A DNA stretch of 64,000 bases from JAGPDF01 sp052035735 (GTDB lineage: Bacteria > Acidobacteriota > Thermoanaerobaculia > Multivoradales > JAGPDF01): the NCBI GenBank assembly GCA_052035735.1, contig JBPOHI010000121.1, positions 1 to 64,000 on the forward strand. The letters run 5' to 3'. The notes under the pieces were generated by a model, which worked only from the letters and a program-made list of their open reading frames with translations, did not search any database and was not told the DNA's origin. Positions 50,879 to 58,296 of the stretch are shown piece by piece (position 1 is the first letter of the stretch; every line of letters begins with the position of its first letter). The translations under genes were made by a program, and so were the position numbers.

Positions 50879-51534
50879 CGCAGGAGGGCTTCGGCCGCGC
50901 CGACGGCGCGCAAGGCGTTCTCGGCATGGCTGGCGCCGAAGGTCTCCGCCCAGGCTGCGCTGGTCGGCGCGCCGCCGACCAGCAGGGCTGGGCGCTTCGG
51001 CAGATCGGCGGCGGCGAGCGCTTCGGCCAGACGGCGCTGCTCGGGCATCGTCGTGGTGAGCAGCGCCGACGCCGCGACGATGTCGGCGTCGATCTCGCGC
51101 GCCTTGGCGAGGAAGCGTTCGACCGGAACGTCGTGCCCGAGGTCGTGGACTTCGAAGCCGTGCGCGGCGAGCAGCACGCCGACCAGTCCCTTGCCGATGT
51201 CGTGCAGATCCCCCTTCACCGTACCGAGGACGACGCGGCCGCGGCAGAGGTCGCCGGAGCGCCCGGCGGCGAGCGCCGGCAGCACGACCGCCATCGCCGC
51301 CTTCATCGCCTCCGCGCCCTGGACGAGCTCGGGCAGGAAATACTCGCCCTCCTCCCAGAGCTCGCCGACGCGCCGGATGCCGGCGGCGAAGCCGTGTTCG
51401 ACCGCGGCGACGAGATCGCCGCCGGCCGCCACCAGTTGCAGCGCGAGCTCGCGGGCGCGCGTCTTGTCGCCTTCGACGACGGCGTCGTGCATCGCGGATG
51501 CAGCAGGAGCCTGCGGTGATGAATGGGGCGCCAT
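50875..51534 (-). CDS. Corrinoid (B12-binding) methyl-carrier protein
   Basis: 219 residues of the MtbC/MttC/MetH-B12 type: an N-terminal four-helix cap (about 12-90), then the Rossmann B12 domain with GTVKGDLHDIGK, where His111 is the lower cobalt ligand, and LLTTTMPEQR and VGGAPTS later. It shuttles the methyl group between the MttB-like donor enzyme and the homocysteine methyltransferase. First gene of a six-gene ATGA-coupled operon. A -10-like TAGCCT ends 6 bases before its ATG. Confidence 0.93.
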   Translation of the reverse strand: MAPHSSPQAPAASAMHDAVVEGDKTRARELALQLVAAGGDLVAAVEHGFAAGIRRVGELWEEGEYFLPELVQGAEAMKAAMAVVLPALAAGRSGDLCRGRVVLGTVKGDLHDIGKGLVGVLLAAHGFEVHDLGHDVPVERFLAKAREIDADIVAASALLTTTMPEQRRLAEALAAADLPKRPALLVGGAPTSAAWAETFGASHAENALRAVGAAEALLR

Positions 51535-51540
51535 GCGCCG

Positions 51541-51546
51541 AGGCTA
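51541..51546 (-). promoter_or_regulatory. -10-like TAGCCT for the corrinoid operon
   Basis: TAGCCT on the minus strand with 6 bases to ATG 51534, within the 66-base gap after the double HD-GYP gene. The gap is too short to hold a cobalamin riboswitch. Confidence 0.35.
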
Positions 51547-51600
51547 GCCGCGCGCGCCGCGCCGAGCACGACCCCAACGGGCAGGGCGGCCTCCCGGAGG

Positions 51601-53586
51601 CTAGACTCCCAGGCGGCGTGGGTCGGCTTCGCCGCGCTCGGCGAGGCGGGTGAGGGCGGCGTAGATCATCGGGTCCCACTTGCCCGCTGCGGTCTCGTGG
51701 CCGAGCAGTTGGACGGCCTCGTCGACCGTGAGGCTCCGCCGATAGGCGCGCTCGGAGGTCAGGGCATCGAGCGCGTCGGCGACCGCGAGCAGCCGCGCCT
51801 GGTAAGGGATGCCCTCGCCCGACAGCCCTTCGGGATAGCCGCAGCCGTCGTAGCGCTCATGGTGGTAGAGGATGCAGTCGAGCACCGATTGCGCGGTCCG
51901 CAGCGGCTTGCAGATTTCCCAGCCGACGACGGGATGGGTCATCAGCTTGGCGAACTCCTCGCTGGTCAGGCGACCCGGCTTGTTGAGCAGGCTCTGCGGG
52001 ATCGCGACCTTGCCGATGTCGTGCAGGAGCCCCGCCGTGCGCATGCGCTGAACGACCACCGGGTCCTGGCCGAGCTCGCGCGCGAGACGGGTCGAGAGCT
52101 CGCCGACCCGCTGGCTGTGGCCGCGAGTGTAAGGGTCCTTCGCCTCGAGCGCCGCCGACAACGACAGCACCACGCTCTCGTGGCGCACCAGGTCTTGGTA
52201 GTAGATCTTGAGCCGCAGCAGCGAGCGCACGCGCGCCAGCAGCTCCAGCCGGTTGACCGGGGCGAGCAGCAGCTCGTCGGCGTTGCAGTCCAGGGCGCGC
52301 AAGCGCAGCCCGCGCTCCTCGTAGGCGGTGACCAGAATCACCGGCAGATAGGCCGCGCTCTCGTCCCCCTTGATGATCCGGCAGACCTCCTGGCCGTCGA
52401 TGTCCGGCATCCGGATGTCGAGGATCATCAGGTCGGGTTTCGATCTGCGGTAGGCGGCGAGGGCCGCCTCACCGCCGCTGGCAGTCTCCACTTCGTAGCC
52501 CGCTCCCTGAAGCAGCTCGCGGTAGAGCTGGCGGTTCGTCGAGTTGTCGTCGGCCACCAGGATGCGCCCGCCGGGATCGATCTCGGGTGCCGGCAGGAGC
52601 TCTTCGATCGTCGGCAACGCTGCGGCGGCCTCGAGGCGCTCGCCGGAGCGGATGATCTCCTCGACCAGCGCGGGCTCGAAGCGCCCCGCCCTGCCCTCCT
52701 GACGCAGCGCCTCGGCGCGCGCCGCGAGGTCGGCCGGGTGAGTGGCGCGCGTCATGTCGTAGGCGTTGGCTGCGGCCAGGAGCTCGACTTCCGGCGCTAG
52801 CTCCGCGGCGCAGACGCCGTTCGGATAGCCGCTGCCGTCGCGCCGTTCGTGATGCTGACGGATGTACGGGATCGCGCCGGCGAGCGACTCGATCGGCGCC
52901 AGGATGCGCTCGCCCAGCGTGGTGTGCTGACGGTACGTGCGCTGGTCTTCCTCGGACCGCTCGGCGTCCGGCTTGAGCAGGATCGACTCCGGGACGCCGA
53001 GCTTGCCGATGTCGTGCAGGAGCGCCCCCAGCGTGAGGTTGTAGCGAGTGCGCAGAGAGAGGTTGCGCGCGCGGCCGGTGTCGGCGGCGATGGCCGCCAC
53101 TCGCTGCGAGTGATCCCGGGTCAGCGGGTCCTTCTCTTCCAGCAGGTGGACCATGCTGAAGATCAGCGCCTCGGTCGAGTCGAGCTCGTCCCGGAGGCCG
53201 CGAATCCGGAGCAGGGAGCGCAGCCGGGTGAGCAGCTCGATGCGATGGAACGGCTTGTTCAGGAAGTCGTCGGCGCCGTTCTCGAAGCCGCGGATCTTGC
53301 TCTCGACGTCCGAGAGTGCGGTCAGCATGACCACCGGGATGAAACAGGTCGGGCGGGTCGCCTTGATGCGCCGGCAGACCTCGAAGCCGTCGAGGCGCGG
53401 CATCATGATGTCGAGCAGGATCGCCTGCGGTGGATGGGCGGCGACCGCGTCCAGGGCCGCCAGGCCGTCGCTGGCGAAGCCGACTTCGAACCCCTCGTCG
53501 GAGAGGATCGCGGCGAGCAGCTCGAGGTTCTCGGGCTGGTCGTCGACCGCGAGGATGCGCGGCGCCTTGACCGGAGAATGGGTCAC
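51601..53586 (-). CDS. Double response-regulator/double HD-GYP phosphodiesterase
   Basis: 661 residues from GTG 53586, 7 bases after the receiver gene. Order: receiver 1 (about 8-125), HD-GYP 1 (about 150-340), receiver 2 (about 355-475), HD-GYP 2 (about 490-655). Both HD units have HDIGK and HHERxDGxGYP. In the first, the usual ADAYD becomes ANAYD and the following RPYR-like segment is missing, so a metal ligand is likely lost. The second keeps AVADALDALTSERAYR and should be the active c-di-GMP phosphodiesterase. The duplicate looks like an internal tandem duplication with one copy decaying into a regulatory domain. Confidence 0.88.
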   Translation of the reverse strand: MTHSPVKAPRILAVDDQPENLELLAAILSDEGFEVGFASDGLAALDAVAAHPPQAILLDIMMPRLDGFEVCRRIKATRPTCFIPVVMLTALSDVESKIRGFENGADDFLNKPFHRIELLTRLRSLLRIRGLRDELDSTEALIFSMVHLLEEKDPLTRDHSQRVAAIAADTGRARNLSLRTRYNLTLGALLHDIGKLGVPESILLKPDAERSEEDQRTYRQHTTLGERILAPIESLAGAIPYIRQHHERRDGSGYPNGVCAAELAPEVELLAAANAYDMTRATHPADLAARAEALRQEGRAGRFEPALVEEIIRSGERLEAAAALPTIEELLPAPEIDPGGRILVADDNSTNRQLYRELLQGAGYEVETASGGEAALAAYRRSKPDLMILDIRMPDIDGQEVCRIIKGDESAAYLPVILVTAYEERGLRLRALDCNADELLLAPVNRLELLARVRSLLRLKIYYQDLVRHESVVLSLSAALEAKDPYTRGHSQRVGELSTRLARELGQDPVVVQRMRTAGLLHDIGKVAIPQSLLNKPGRLTSEEFAKLMTHPVVGWEICKPLRTAQSVLDCILYHHERYDGCGYPEGLSGEGIPYQARLLAVADALDALTSERAYRRSLTVDEAVQLLGHETAAGKWDPMIYAALTRLAERGEADPRRLGV

Positions 53587-53593
53587 CGGCGCA

Positions 53594-53992
53594 TTATCTC
53601 TCGACGCCCCCGCCGGGGGGGCGCGGGCGGAGGAAACTCGCCACGACGGCAAGGAACGGTCCGGCCTCGATCGGCTTCGAGATGTAGCCGTCGCAGCCGG
53701 CGGCGAGGAAGCGCTCGCGGTCGCCGCGCATCGCATGCGCGGTGAGCGCGACGACCGGCGCCCGGCGCGACCGGGGGTCGGCCCGGAGGTTAGCGAGCAC
53801 ATCGAGGCCGGAGCCCGAGGGCAGGTTCATGTCGAGCAGCACCAGCGCCGGCGGCGTCCCTGCGAGCAGCCCCGCGATCTCCGAAGCGTCGCGCGCCCGC
53901 GCCACGTCGTAGCCGGCCTCGCCGAGCAGATAGTCGACGAGCTCGAAGTTCTGGTCGTTGTCTTCAATCACCCAGATGCGTGGCTCGCTCAT
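53594..53992 (-). CDS. Single-domain response regulator (DivK/CheY-like)
   Basis: 132 residues: a lone receiver domain with acidic pocket ED at 10-11, phosphoacceptor Asp in LLDMNLP (about 54), Thr in ALTAHAM and the Lys in SKPIE. It has no output domain. It starts 29 bases inside the end of the hybrid kinase gene and is followed 7 bases later by the HD-GYP gene, so all three form one signalling operon and it may pass phosphate between them. Confidence 0.92.
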   Translation of the reverse strand: MSEPRIWVIEDNDQNFELVDYLLGEAGYDVARARDASEIAGLLAGTPPALVLLDMNLPSGSGLDVLANLRADPRSRRAPVVALTAHAMRGDRERFLAAGCDGYISKPIEAGPFLAVVASFLRPRPPGGGVER

Positions 53993-56222
53993 GCCTCTCC
54001 GTTCGCGCCCTGCGGCGCGCCTCCAGCTCGCGAATCGTCGAGACCATCCGCTTGCGGTCGTCCGGTGCCTTCGACAGCAGCGCGGCCGTGAGGCCGGCGA
54101 GCTCGCGCCGGTCCTCGGGGCTCATGTCCTTCGAAGTGAAGACGAGGATCGGGATCTGTGCCGTCGACGGGTGGCGGGCGATCTCGGCCGCGGTCTGGAA
54201 TCCATCGACACCGTCCATGATGAGATCGAGCACGATGACGCTCGGGCGAAGGCTCACTGCCAGGTCGATGCCCTCCCGGCCGCTGGTCGCACAGTGCACC
54301 CGGTACCCGGCCTCCGAGAGCTCGACATCCAGGTAGTCGTGCACCTGCGGATCGTCGTCGATGACCAGCACCGCGGAGCGCTCGAAGCCGGAGTTGTCCG
54401 GCGTGAGCTCGCGCATCCGCCCCAGGAAGCGCTCGCGGTCGAGGGGCTTCTGAAAGTAGTCGTCGGCGCCCAGCGCGAAGCCGAGCTCGTGGTTCTCGAT
54501 CAGACTGACGATGATGACCGGAACTCCCGCGGTGCGGGAGTCGGACTTGAGCTCCTTCAGGACCTCCCAGCCGTCACGCCCGGGCAGGACGAGGTCGAGC
54601 GAGATCGCGACCGGGTTCTCGGCGAGCGCGAGGTCGACGACCTCGTCGCCGTTGCGCGCCCGCACCACGCGGTAGCCTGCCGCCTCGAGGTCGCCAGCGA
54701 GGCCGCGGAAGAAGACGTCGTCGTCCTCGGCCACCAGCACCGTGCGACTCGCTTCGAGGAAGGCCTCGCGCACTTCGGCGCGGGTGAAGTTGAAGGAGAT
54801 CGGATCGCCCGACTCGCGGCGATTGCTCGCCGCCGAGGCGTCGACCGGCAGCAGGACGCGGAAGAGACTGCCCTGGTCCGGCTCGGACTCGACTTCGACG
54901 CGGCCGCCGTGCATTTCGGCGAAACGCTTCACCAGCGCGAGGCCGAGACCGGTTCCCCCCATGTTGCGGGTGCTGCCGCCGTCCACCTGACGGAACTCCT
55001 CGAAGATGAGCTGCTGATCGTCGCTGCGGATACCGATGCCGCGGTCGACGACTTCGATGCAGATGCCGCGCCCCGGCAGACCGGACTCCGCGGGTTCCGC
55101 CGAGCTCACCCGCAGCGTCACTTCGCCGCCGTCGCGAGAGAACTTGACCGCACTCGACAGCAGGTTGTAGAGCACCTGCTTGATCCGCGGCGGGTCGACG
55201 ACGATCACCGGCAGGCCGGGCTCGAGCTCCGTAGCGATGTGGATCCTCCGCCGGGAGGCGATGCCGTGCATCACGCTCTCGACGCCGTGCACGATGTCGT
55301 GGATCGACACCGGCTCGAAGACCAGGTCCATCTTGCCGGCCTCGATCTTCGACAGGTCGAGGATGTCGTTGATCAGGCCGAGCAGGTGCCTGCCCGAGGA
55401 GAGGATGTTGTGCAGGAAGCGGACGAAGCGCGGCTCGATCCGTGTTTCGAGCTTGTCGGAGAGGATCTCGGAGAAGCCGATGATCGAGTTGAGCGGCGTC
55501 CGCAGCTCGTGGCTCATGTTGGCCAGGAACTGACTCTTGGCGCGGTTCGCCTCGAGGATGCGCACGTTCGCCTCGGCGAGCTCGCGTCCCCGCCGGTCGA
55601 GCTCGGCGGTGAGGCGCTGAAGCTCCGCGAGGCGCGCGCTGTTTTCTTCGTTGAGGGCGGCGATCTGCATGCGGCGCTCGCGCAGGCTGGCGATGCCGGC
55701 GACCATGAAGTAGCTGCCGCCGAACAGCAAGGTGAGCCGGCCACAGGCTAGTGCCAGCTCATGGTCGAAGCCGCCGATCTTGCCCATCGCGACGAGCAGC
55801 GCGAGGTAGGCGACGCAGCTCCCGGTCATCACTCCGAGCGCGGCGCGCCGGCCGGCCACGAAGGCGGCCGCCGTGGTGTTGGTCAGGAACCAGATCAGCC
55901 AGAGGGGAGAGGCGTCGCGGATCAGGTAGATCGTCCAGCAGGTGAGGCCGATGTCGCCCGCCATCCAGGCGACGTTGATACGCCGCTGGGCCTCCTCGCT
56001 CTTCGCCCGCTGCTGGAGCAGCATGAAAACCGGAACGGAGGCGAGGCCGAGGGCGCAGGCGGCCGCGCCGCCGACGAGGTCGAACTGCAGCACGCCGGTC
56101 ATGAAGGCGACGAGGACCACGCCGGCCATGACCAGCATGACGCCCAGACGGCTGCGCTGCACGGCGAGGTTGTACCTCACCGCGTTGGCGTCGACCGGAG
56201 TACTTTCTTCCGCGCCGGACAC
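53964..56222 (-). CDS. Hybrid sensor histidine kinase with two receivers
   Basis: 752 residues from GTG 56222, which has AAGGAGAG eight bases upstream. An ATG at 56258 is rejected because it lies inside a -10-like TACAAT. Five to six N-terminal membrane segments (about 25-195) are followed by a coiled coil, HisKA with SHELRTPLNS (about 260-272), HATPase with DRGIGI and GGTGLGLAL, then receiver 1 (DLVLPGRDG) and receiver 2 (DLIMDGVDG). The sensor domain is unclassified. It heads the kinase-receiver-HD-GYP operon. Confidence 0.91.
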   Translation of the reverse strand: MSGAEESTPVDANAVRYNLAVQRSRLGVMLVMAGVVLVAFMTGVLQFDLVGGAAACALGLASVPVFMLLQQRAKSEEAQRRINVAWMAGDIGLTCWTIYLIRDASPLWLIWFLTNTTAAAFVAGRRAALGVMTGSCVAYLALLVAMGKIGGFDHELALACGRLTLLFGGSYFMVAGIASLRERRMQIAALNEENSARLAELQRLTAELDRRGRELAEANVRILEANRAKSQFLANMSHELRTPLNSIIGFSEILSDKLETRIEPRFVRFLHNILSSGRHLLGLINDILDLSKIEAGKMDLVFEPVSIHDIVHGVESVMHGIASRRRIHIATELEPGLPVIVVDPPRIKQVLYNLLSSAVKFSRDGGEVTLRVSSAEPAESGLPGRGICIEVVDRGIGIRSDDQQLIFEEFRQVDGGSTRNMGGTGLGLALVKRFAEMHGGRVEVESEPDQGSLFRVLLPVDASAASNRRESGDPISFNFTRAEVREAFLEASRTVLVAEDDDVFFRGLAGDLEAAGYRVVRARNGDEVVDLALAENPVAISLDLVLPGRDGWEVLKELKSDSRTAGVPVIIVSLIENHELGFALGADDYFQKPLDRERFLGRMRELTPDNSGFERSAVLVIDDDPQVHDYLDVELSEAGYRVHCATSGREGIDLAVSLRPSVIVLDLIMDGVDGFQTAAEIARHPSTAQIPILVFTSKDMSPEDRRELAGLTAALLSKAPDDRKRMVSTIRELEARRRARTERHERATHLGD

Positions 56223-56256
56223 TCGATCGTCTCTCCTTGCAGCCGGGACTGGCGGC

Positions 56257-56262
56257 ATTGTA
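56257..56262 (-). promoter_or_regulatory. -10-like TACAAT for the hybrid kinase operon
   Basis: TACAAT (minus strand) lies 34 bases before GTG 56222; a good ribosome site AAGGAGAG falls between them. It overlaps the rejected ATG start. Confidence 0.4.
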
Positions 56263-56336
56263 TCCGCATGAACGCGGCATCCGGCAGGCCGGCAAGAGCG
56301 ATATTGTCGCGTCGCTCGTCAGGAGAGGAGGAGGCC

Positions 56337-56870
56337 ATGAGCATCGACTTTGCCGCTCGTCCGGCTGCCGGGGAGTTCGGCGACCACTATGCGGGGTACA
56401 TCGCGGCCGTGCCGGCCGGGGACATCCGCGAGACGCTGGCGCGCGAGGCGGCTGCGTCCGCAGCCTTTTACGGCGCGATTCCGGAGGCGCTTGCCGCTTC
56501 GGCCTATGCGCCCGGAAAGTGGACCGTGGGTGAGGTGCTGGCGCATGTCGCCGACGGCGAACGTGTTTTCGCCTACCGGGCCCTGCGTTTCGGGCGCGGC
56601 GACCGCACACCGCTGCCCGCCTTCGATCAGGACGCATGGATACCGCACTGCCATGCCGGCCGGCGCCCTTGGGCAGCGTTGGTGGCGGATTGGAACGCCG
56701 TCCGGACGGCGTCGCTGCACCTGTTCCGCTCGTTCGAACCGGAGGACTGGGCGCGACGCGGTGAGGCCAGCGGCGTCGAGGTCTCGGTGCGGGCGATCGC
56801 CTTCATCCTGGCCGGGCATGAGCTGCACCACCGGCGCATCCTCATCGAGCGCTACGGGATTTCTGTCTGA
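56337..56870 (+). CDS. DinB-family four-helix metal-binding protein
   Basis: 177 residues from ATG 56337, with a strong AGGAGAGGAGGAGG ribosome site. The DinB fold is indicated by WTVGEVLAHVADGERVF (about 61-77) and the C-terminal AGHELHHRRIL (about 160-170), whose histidines supply the metal site. The family includes thiol transferases and damage-inducible proteins; the function here is unknown. The cyclase-family gene follows with 20 bases between. Confidence 0.88.
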   Translation: MSIDFAARPAAGEFGDHYAGYIAAVPAGDIRETLAREAAASAAFYGAIPEALAASAYAPGKWTVGEVLAHVADGERVFAYRALRFGRGDRTPLPAFDQDAWIPHCHAGRRPWAALVADWNAVRTASLHLFRSFEPEDWARRGEASGVEVSVRAIAFILAGHELHHRRILIERYGISV

Positions 56871-56890
56871 ATCGAATGCGAGGTCGAACC

Positions 56891-57727
56891 ATGCTGCGAC
56901 CGGTCGCTGTCAGCTCTTTGTCCCTGATTTTCCTCGCTTCGCCATCGACGGCGGCGGGCGATGCGGTCGCCGCCGTCCCGGCAGCGCAGACGGCCGCTGC
57001 TCCGGATCTCCGGACGGCCACGATCGTCGACCTCACCCATGCGTTCGACGAGCAGACGCTCTACTGGCCGACCTCGCCTTCTGCCTTCCGGCTGGAGCGG
57101 CTGGCCTACGGGCCGAGCCCGGGCGGGTACTTCTACGCCTCGAACGCGCTCTGCACCCCGGAGCACGGCGGTACGCACCTCGACGCGCCGATTCACTTCG
57201 GCGAGGGCCGGCGCACCGCGGACCAGATTCCGTTGCGCCAGCTCGTCGCTCCGGCCGTCGTGATCGACGTCTCGGCGCTGGCTGCGGCCGACCCCGACTA
57301 TCGCCTGACGCGAGGCGACCTAGCGGCCTGGGAAGCGCTTCATGGCGTCGTTCCGGCGGGGGCTGCGGTGCTGTTGCGCACCGGTTGGAGCGACCGCTGG
57401 CCGGACCGCAAACGCTACTTCGGCGACGACACGCCGGCGAGCGCGGCCAACCTGCACTTCCCCTCCTTCGGCGCCGAAGCCGTGACGCTGCTCCTCGGCG
57501 AGCGCAAGGTAGGCCTGCTCGGAGTCGACACGGCCTCGATCGACCACGGTCCGTCCGCCGACTTCCCGGTGCATCGCCTGGCTGCGGCCGCCGAGGTCCC
57601 GGGTCTCGAGAATCTGACCCGCCTCGACGAGCTGCCGGCGACCGGCGCCTGGGTCGTCGCCCTGCCGATGAAGATCGCCGGCGGCTCCGGCGGGCCGGTG
57701 CGCGTGATCGCTCTGCTTCAGCCCTAG
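56891..57727 (+). CDS. Exported cyclase-family hydrolase (kynurenine-formamidase-like)
   Basis: 278 residues from ATG 56891, which has GAGG seven bases upstream and begins a signal peptide (about 1-23); ATG 56876 would add five residues. The PF04199 motif HGGTHLDAP (about 98-106), DLTHAFD near the start and GVDTASIDHG near residue 217 form the manganese or zinc site of arylformamidase and isatin-hydrolase-type enzymes. It hydrolyses an amide or lactam; the substrate is unknown. Export is unusual for kynurenine formamidase proper. Confidence 0.87.
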   Translation: MLRPVAVSSLSLIFLASPSTAAGDAVAAVPAAQTAAAPDLRTATIVDLTHAFDEQTLYWPTSPSAFRLERLAYGPSPGGYFYASNALCTPEHGGTHLDAPIHFGEGRRTADQIPLRQLVAPAVVIDVSALAAADPDYRLTRGDLAAWEALHGVVPAGAAVLLRTGWSDRWPDRKRYFGDDTPASAANLHFPSFGAEAVTLLLGERKVGLLGVDTASIDHGPSADFPVHRLAAAAEVPGLENLTRLDELPATGAWVVALPMKIAGGSGGPVRVIALLQP

Positions 57728-57743
57728 GGTAGCGCGAAAGCCG

Positions 57744-58238
57744 CTACGGCAGGGTCTGCGCCAGAACCTCCTGGCGGCGGGCCTCCCGAAAGGCGGCGAG
57801 GCGGGCGTGCAGCCCGTCGTCGGTGAGCGCCAGGATCGCCGCAGCGAAGAGCGCGGCGTTGCCCGCGCCGGCCTTGCCGATGGCGAAGGTCGCGACGGGG
57901 ATCCCCTTCGGCATCTGGACCATGGCGAGCAGCGCGTCGAGACCCTGGAGCGGCGAAGAGTCGATCGGCACCGCGAGCACCGGCAGCAGCGTCTTCGCGG
58001 CGAGGACTCCGGCCAGGTGGGCGGCGCCGCCGGCGCCGGCGACGAGTACCCGGATGCCGCGTGCCGCCGCGCCCGCCGCGTAGTCGAGCGCCTCGTCCGG
58101 AGTCCGGTGTGCGGAGAGCACGCGCGCTTCACAGGGGATCGCGAGCTCCTCGCAGATCCTCACCGCCTCGGACATGACCGAGTAGTCGTTCTTGCTGCCC
58201 ATCAGGATGCCGACCAGCGGCCGCTCGCTCCAGCTCAT
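57744..58238 (-). CDS. purE: N5-carboxyaminoimidazole ribonucleotide mutase
   Basis: 164 residues with the class I PurE motifs GILMGSKNDYSVM (about 10-22), SAHRTPDEAL (about 42-51) and GAGGAAHLAGVLA (about 68-80). It moves the carboxyl of N5-CAIR to give CAIR in purine synthesis. purK is not in view. It has its own -10-like TAGAAT at 58284-58289, between murF and purE. Confidence 0.96.
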   Translation of the reverse strand: MSWSERPLVGILMGSKNDYSVMSEAVRICEELAIPCEARVLSAHRTPDEALDYAAGAAARGIRVLVAGAGGAAHLAGVLAAKTLLPVLAVPIDSSPLQGLDALLAMVQMPKGIPVATFAIGKAGAGNAALFAAAILALTDDGLHARLAAFREARRQEVLAQTLP

Positions 58239-58283
58239 CGCACGCTCTCCTTGCCAGGCATCGGGTCGCCCGGCGGAGGCGGG

Positions 58284-58289
58284 ATTCTA
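58284..58289 (-). promoter_or_regulatory. -10-like TAGAAT for purE
   Basis: TAGAAT on the minus strand, 45 bases before the purE ATG and 7 bases past the murF stop; AAGGAGAG follows as the ribosome site. Confidence 0.35.
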
Positions 58290-58296
58290 GTCTTTC

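Noticed and set aside
51535..51600. Cobalamin riboswitch before the corrinoid operon
   Set aside because: Only 66 bases separate the genes, too few for a B12 riboswitch, and no B12-box-like sequence was seen.
57729..57747. GTAGCG/CGCTAC hairpin between the cyclase and purE stops as a terminator
   Set aside because: Only six pairs with a mismatch-prone loop and no T-tract; it also contains the purE stop codon.
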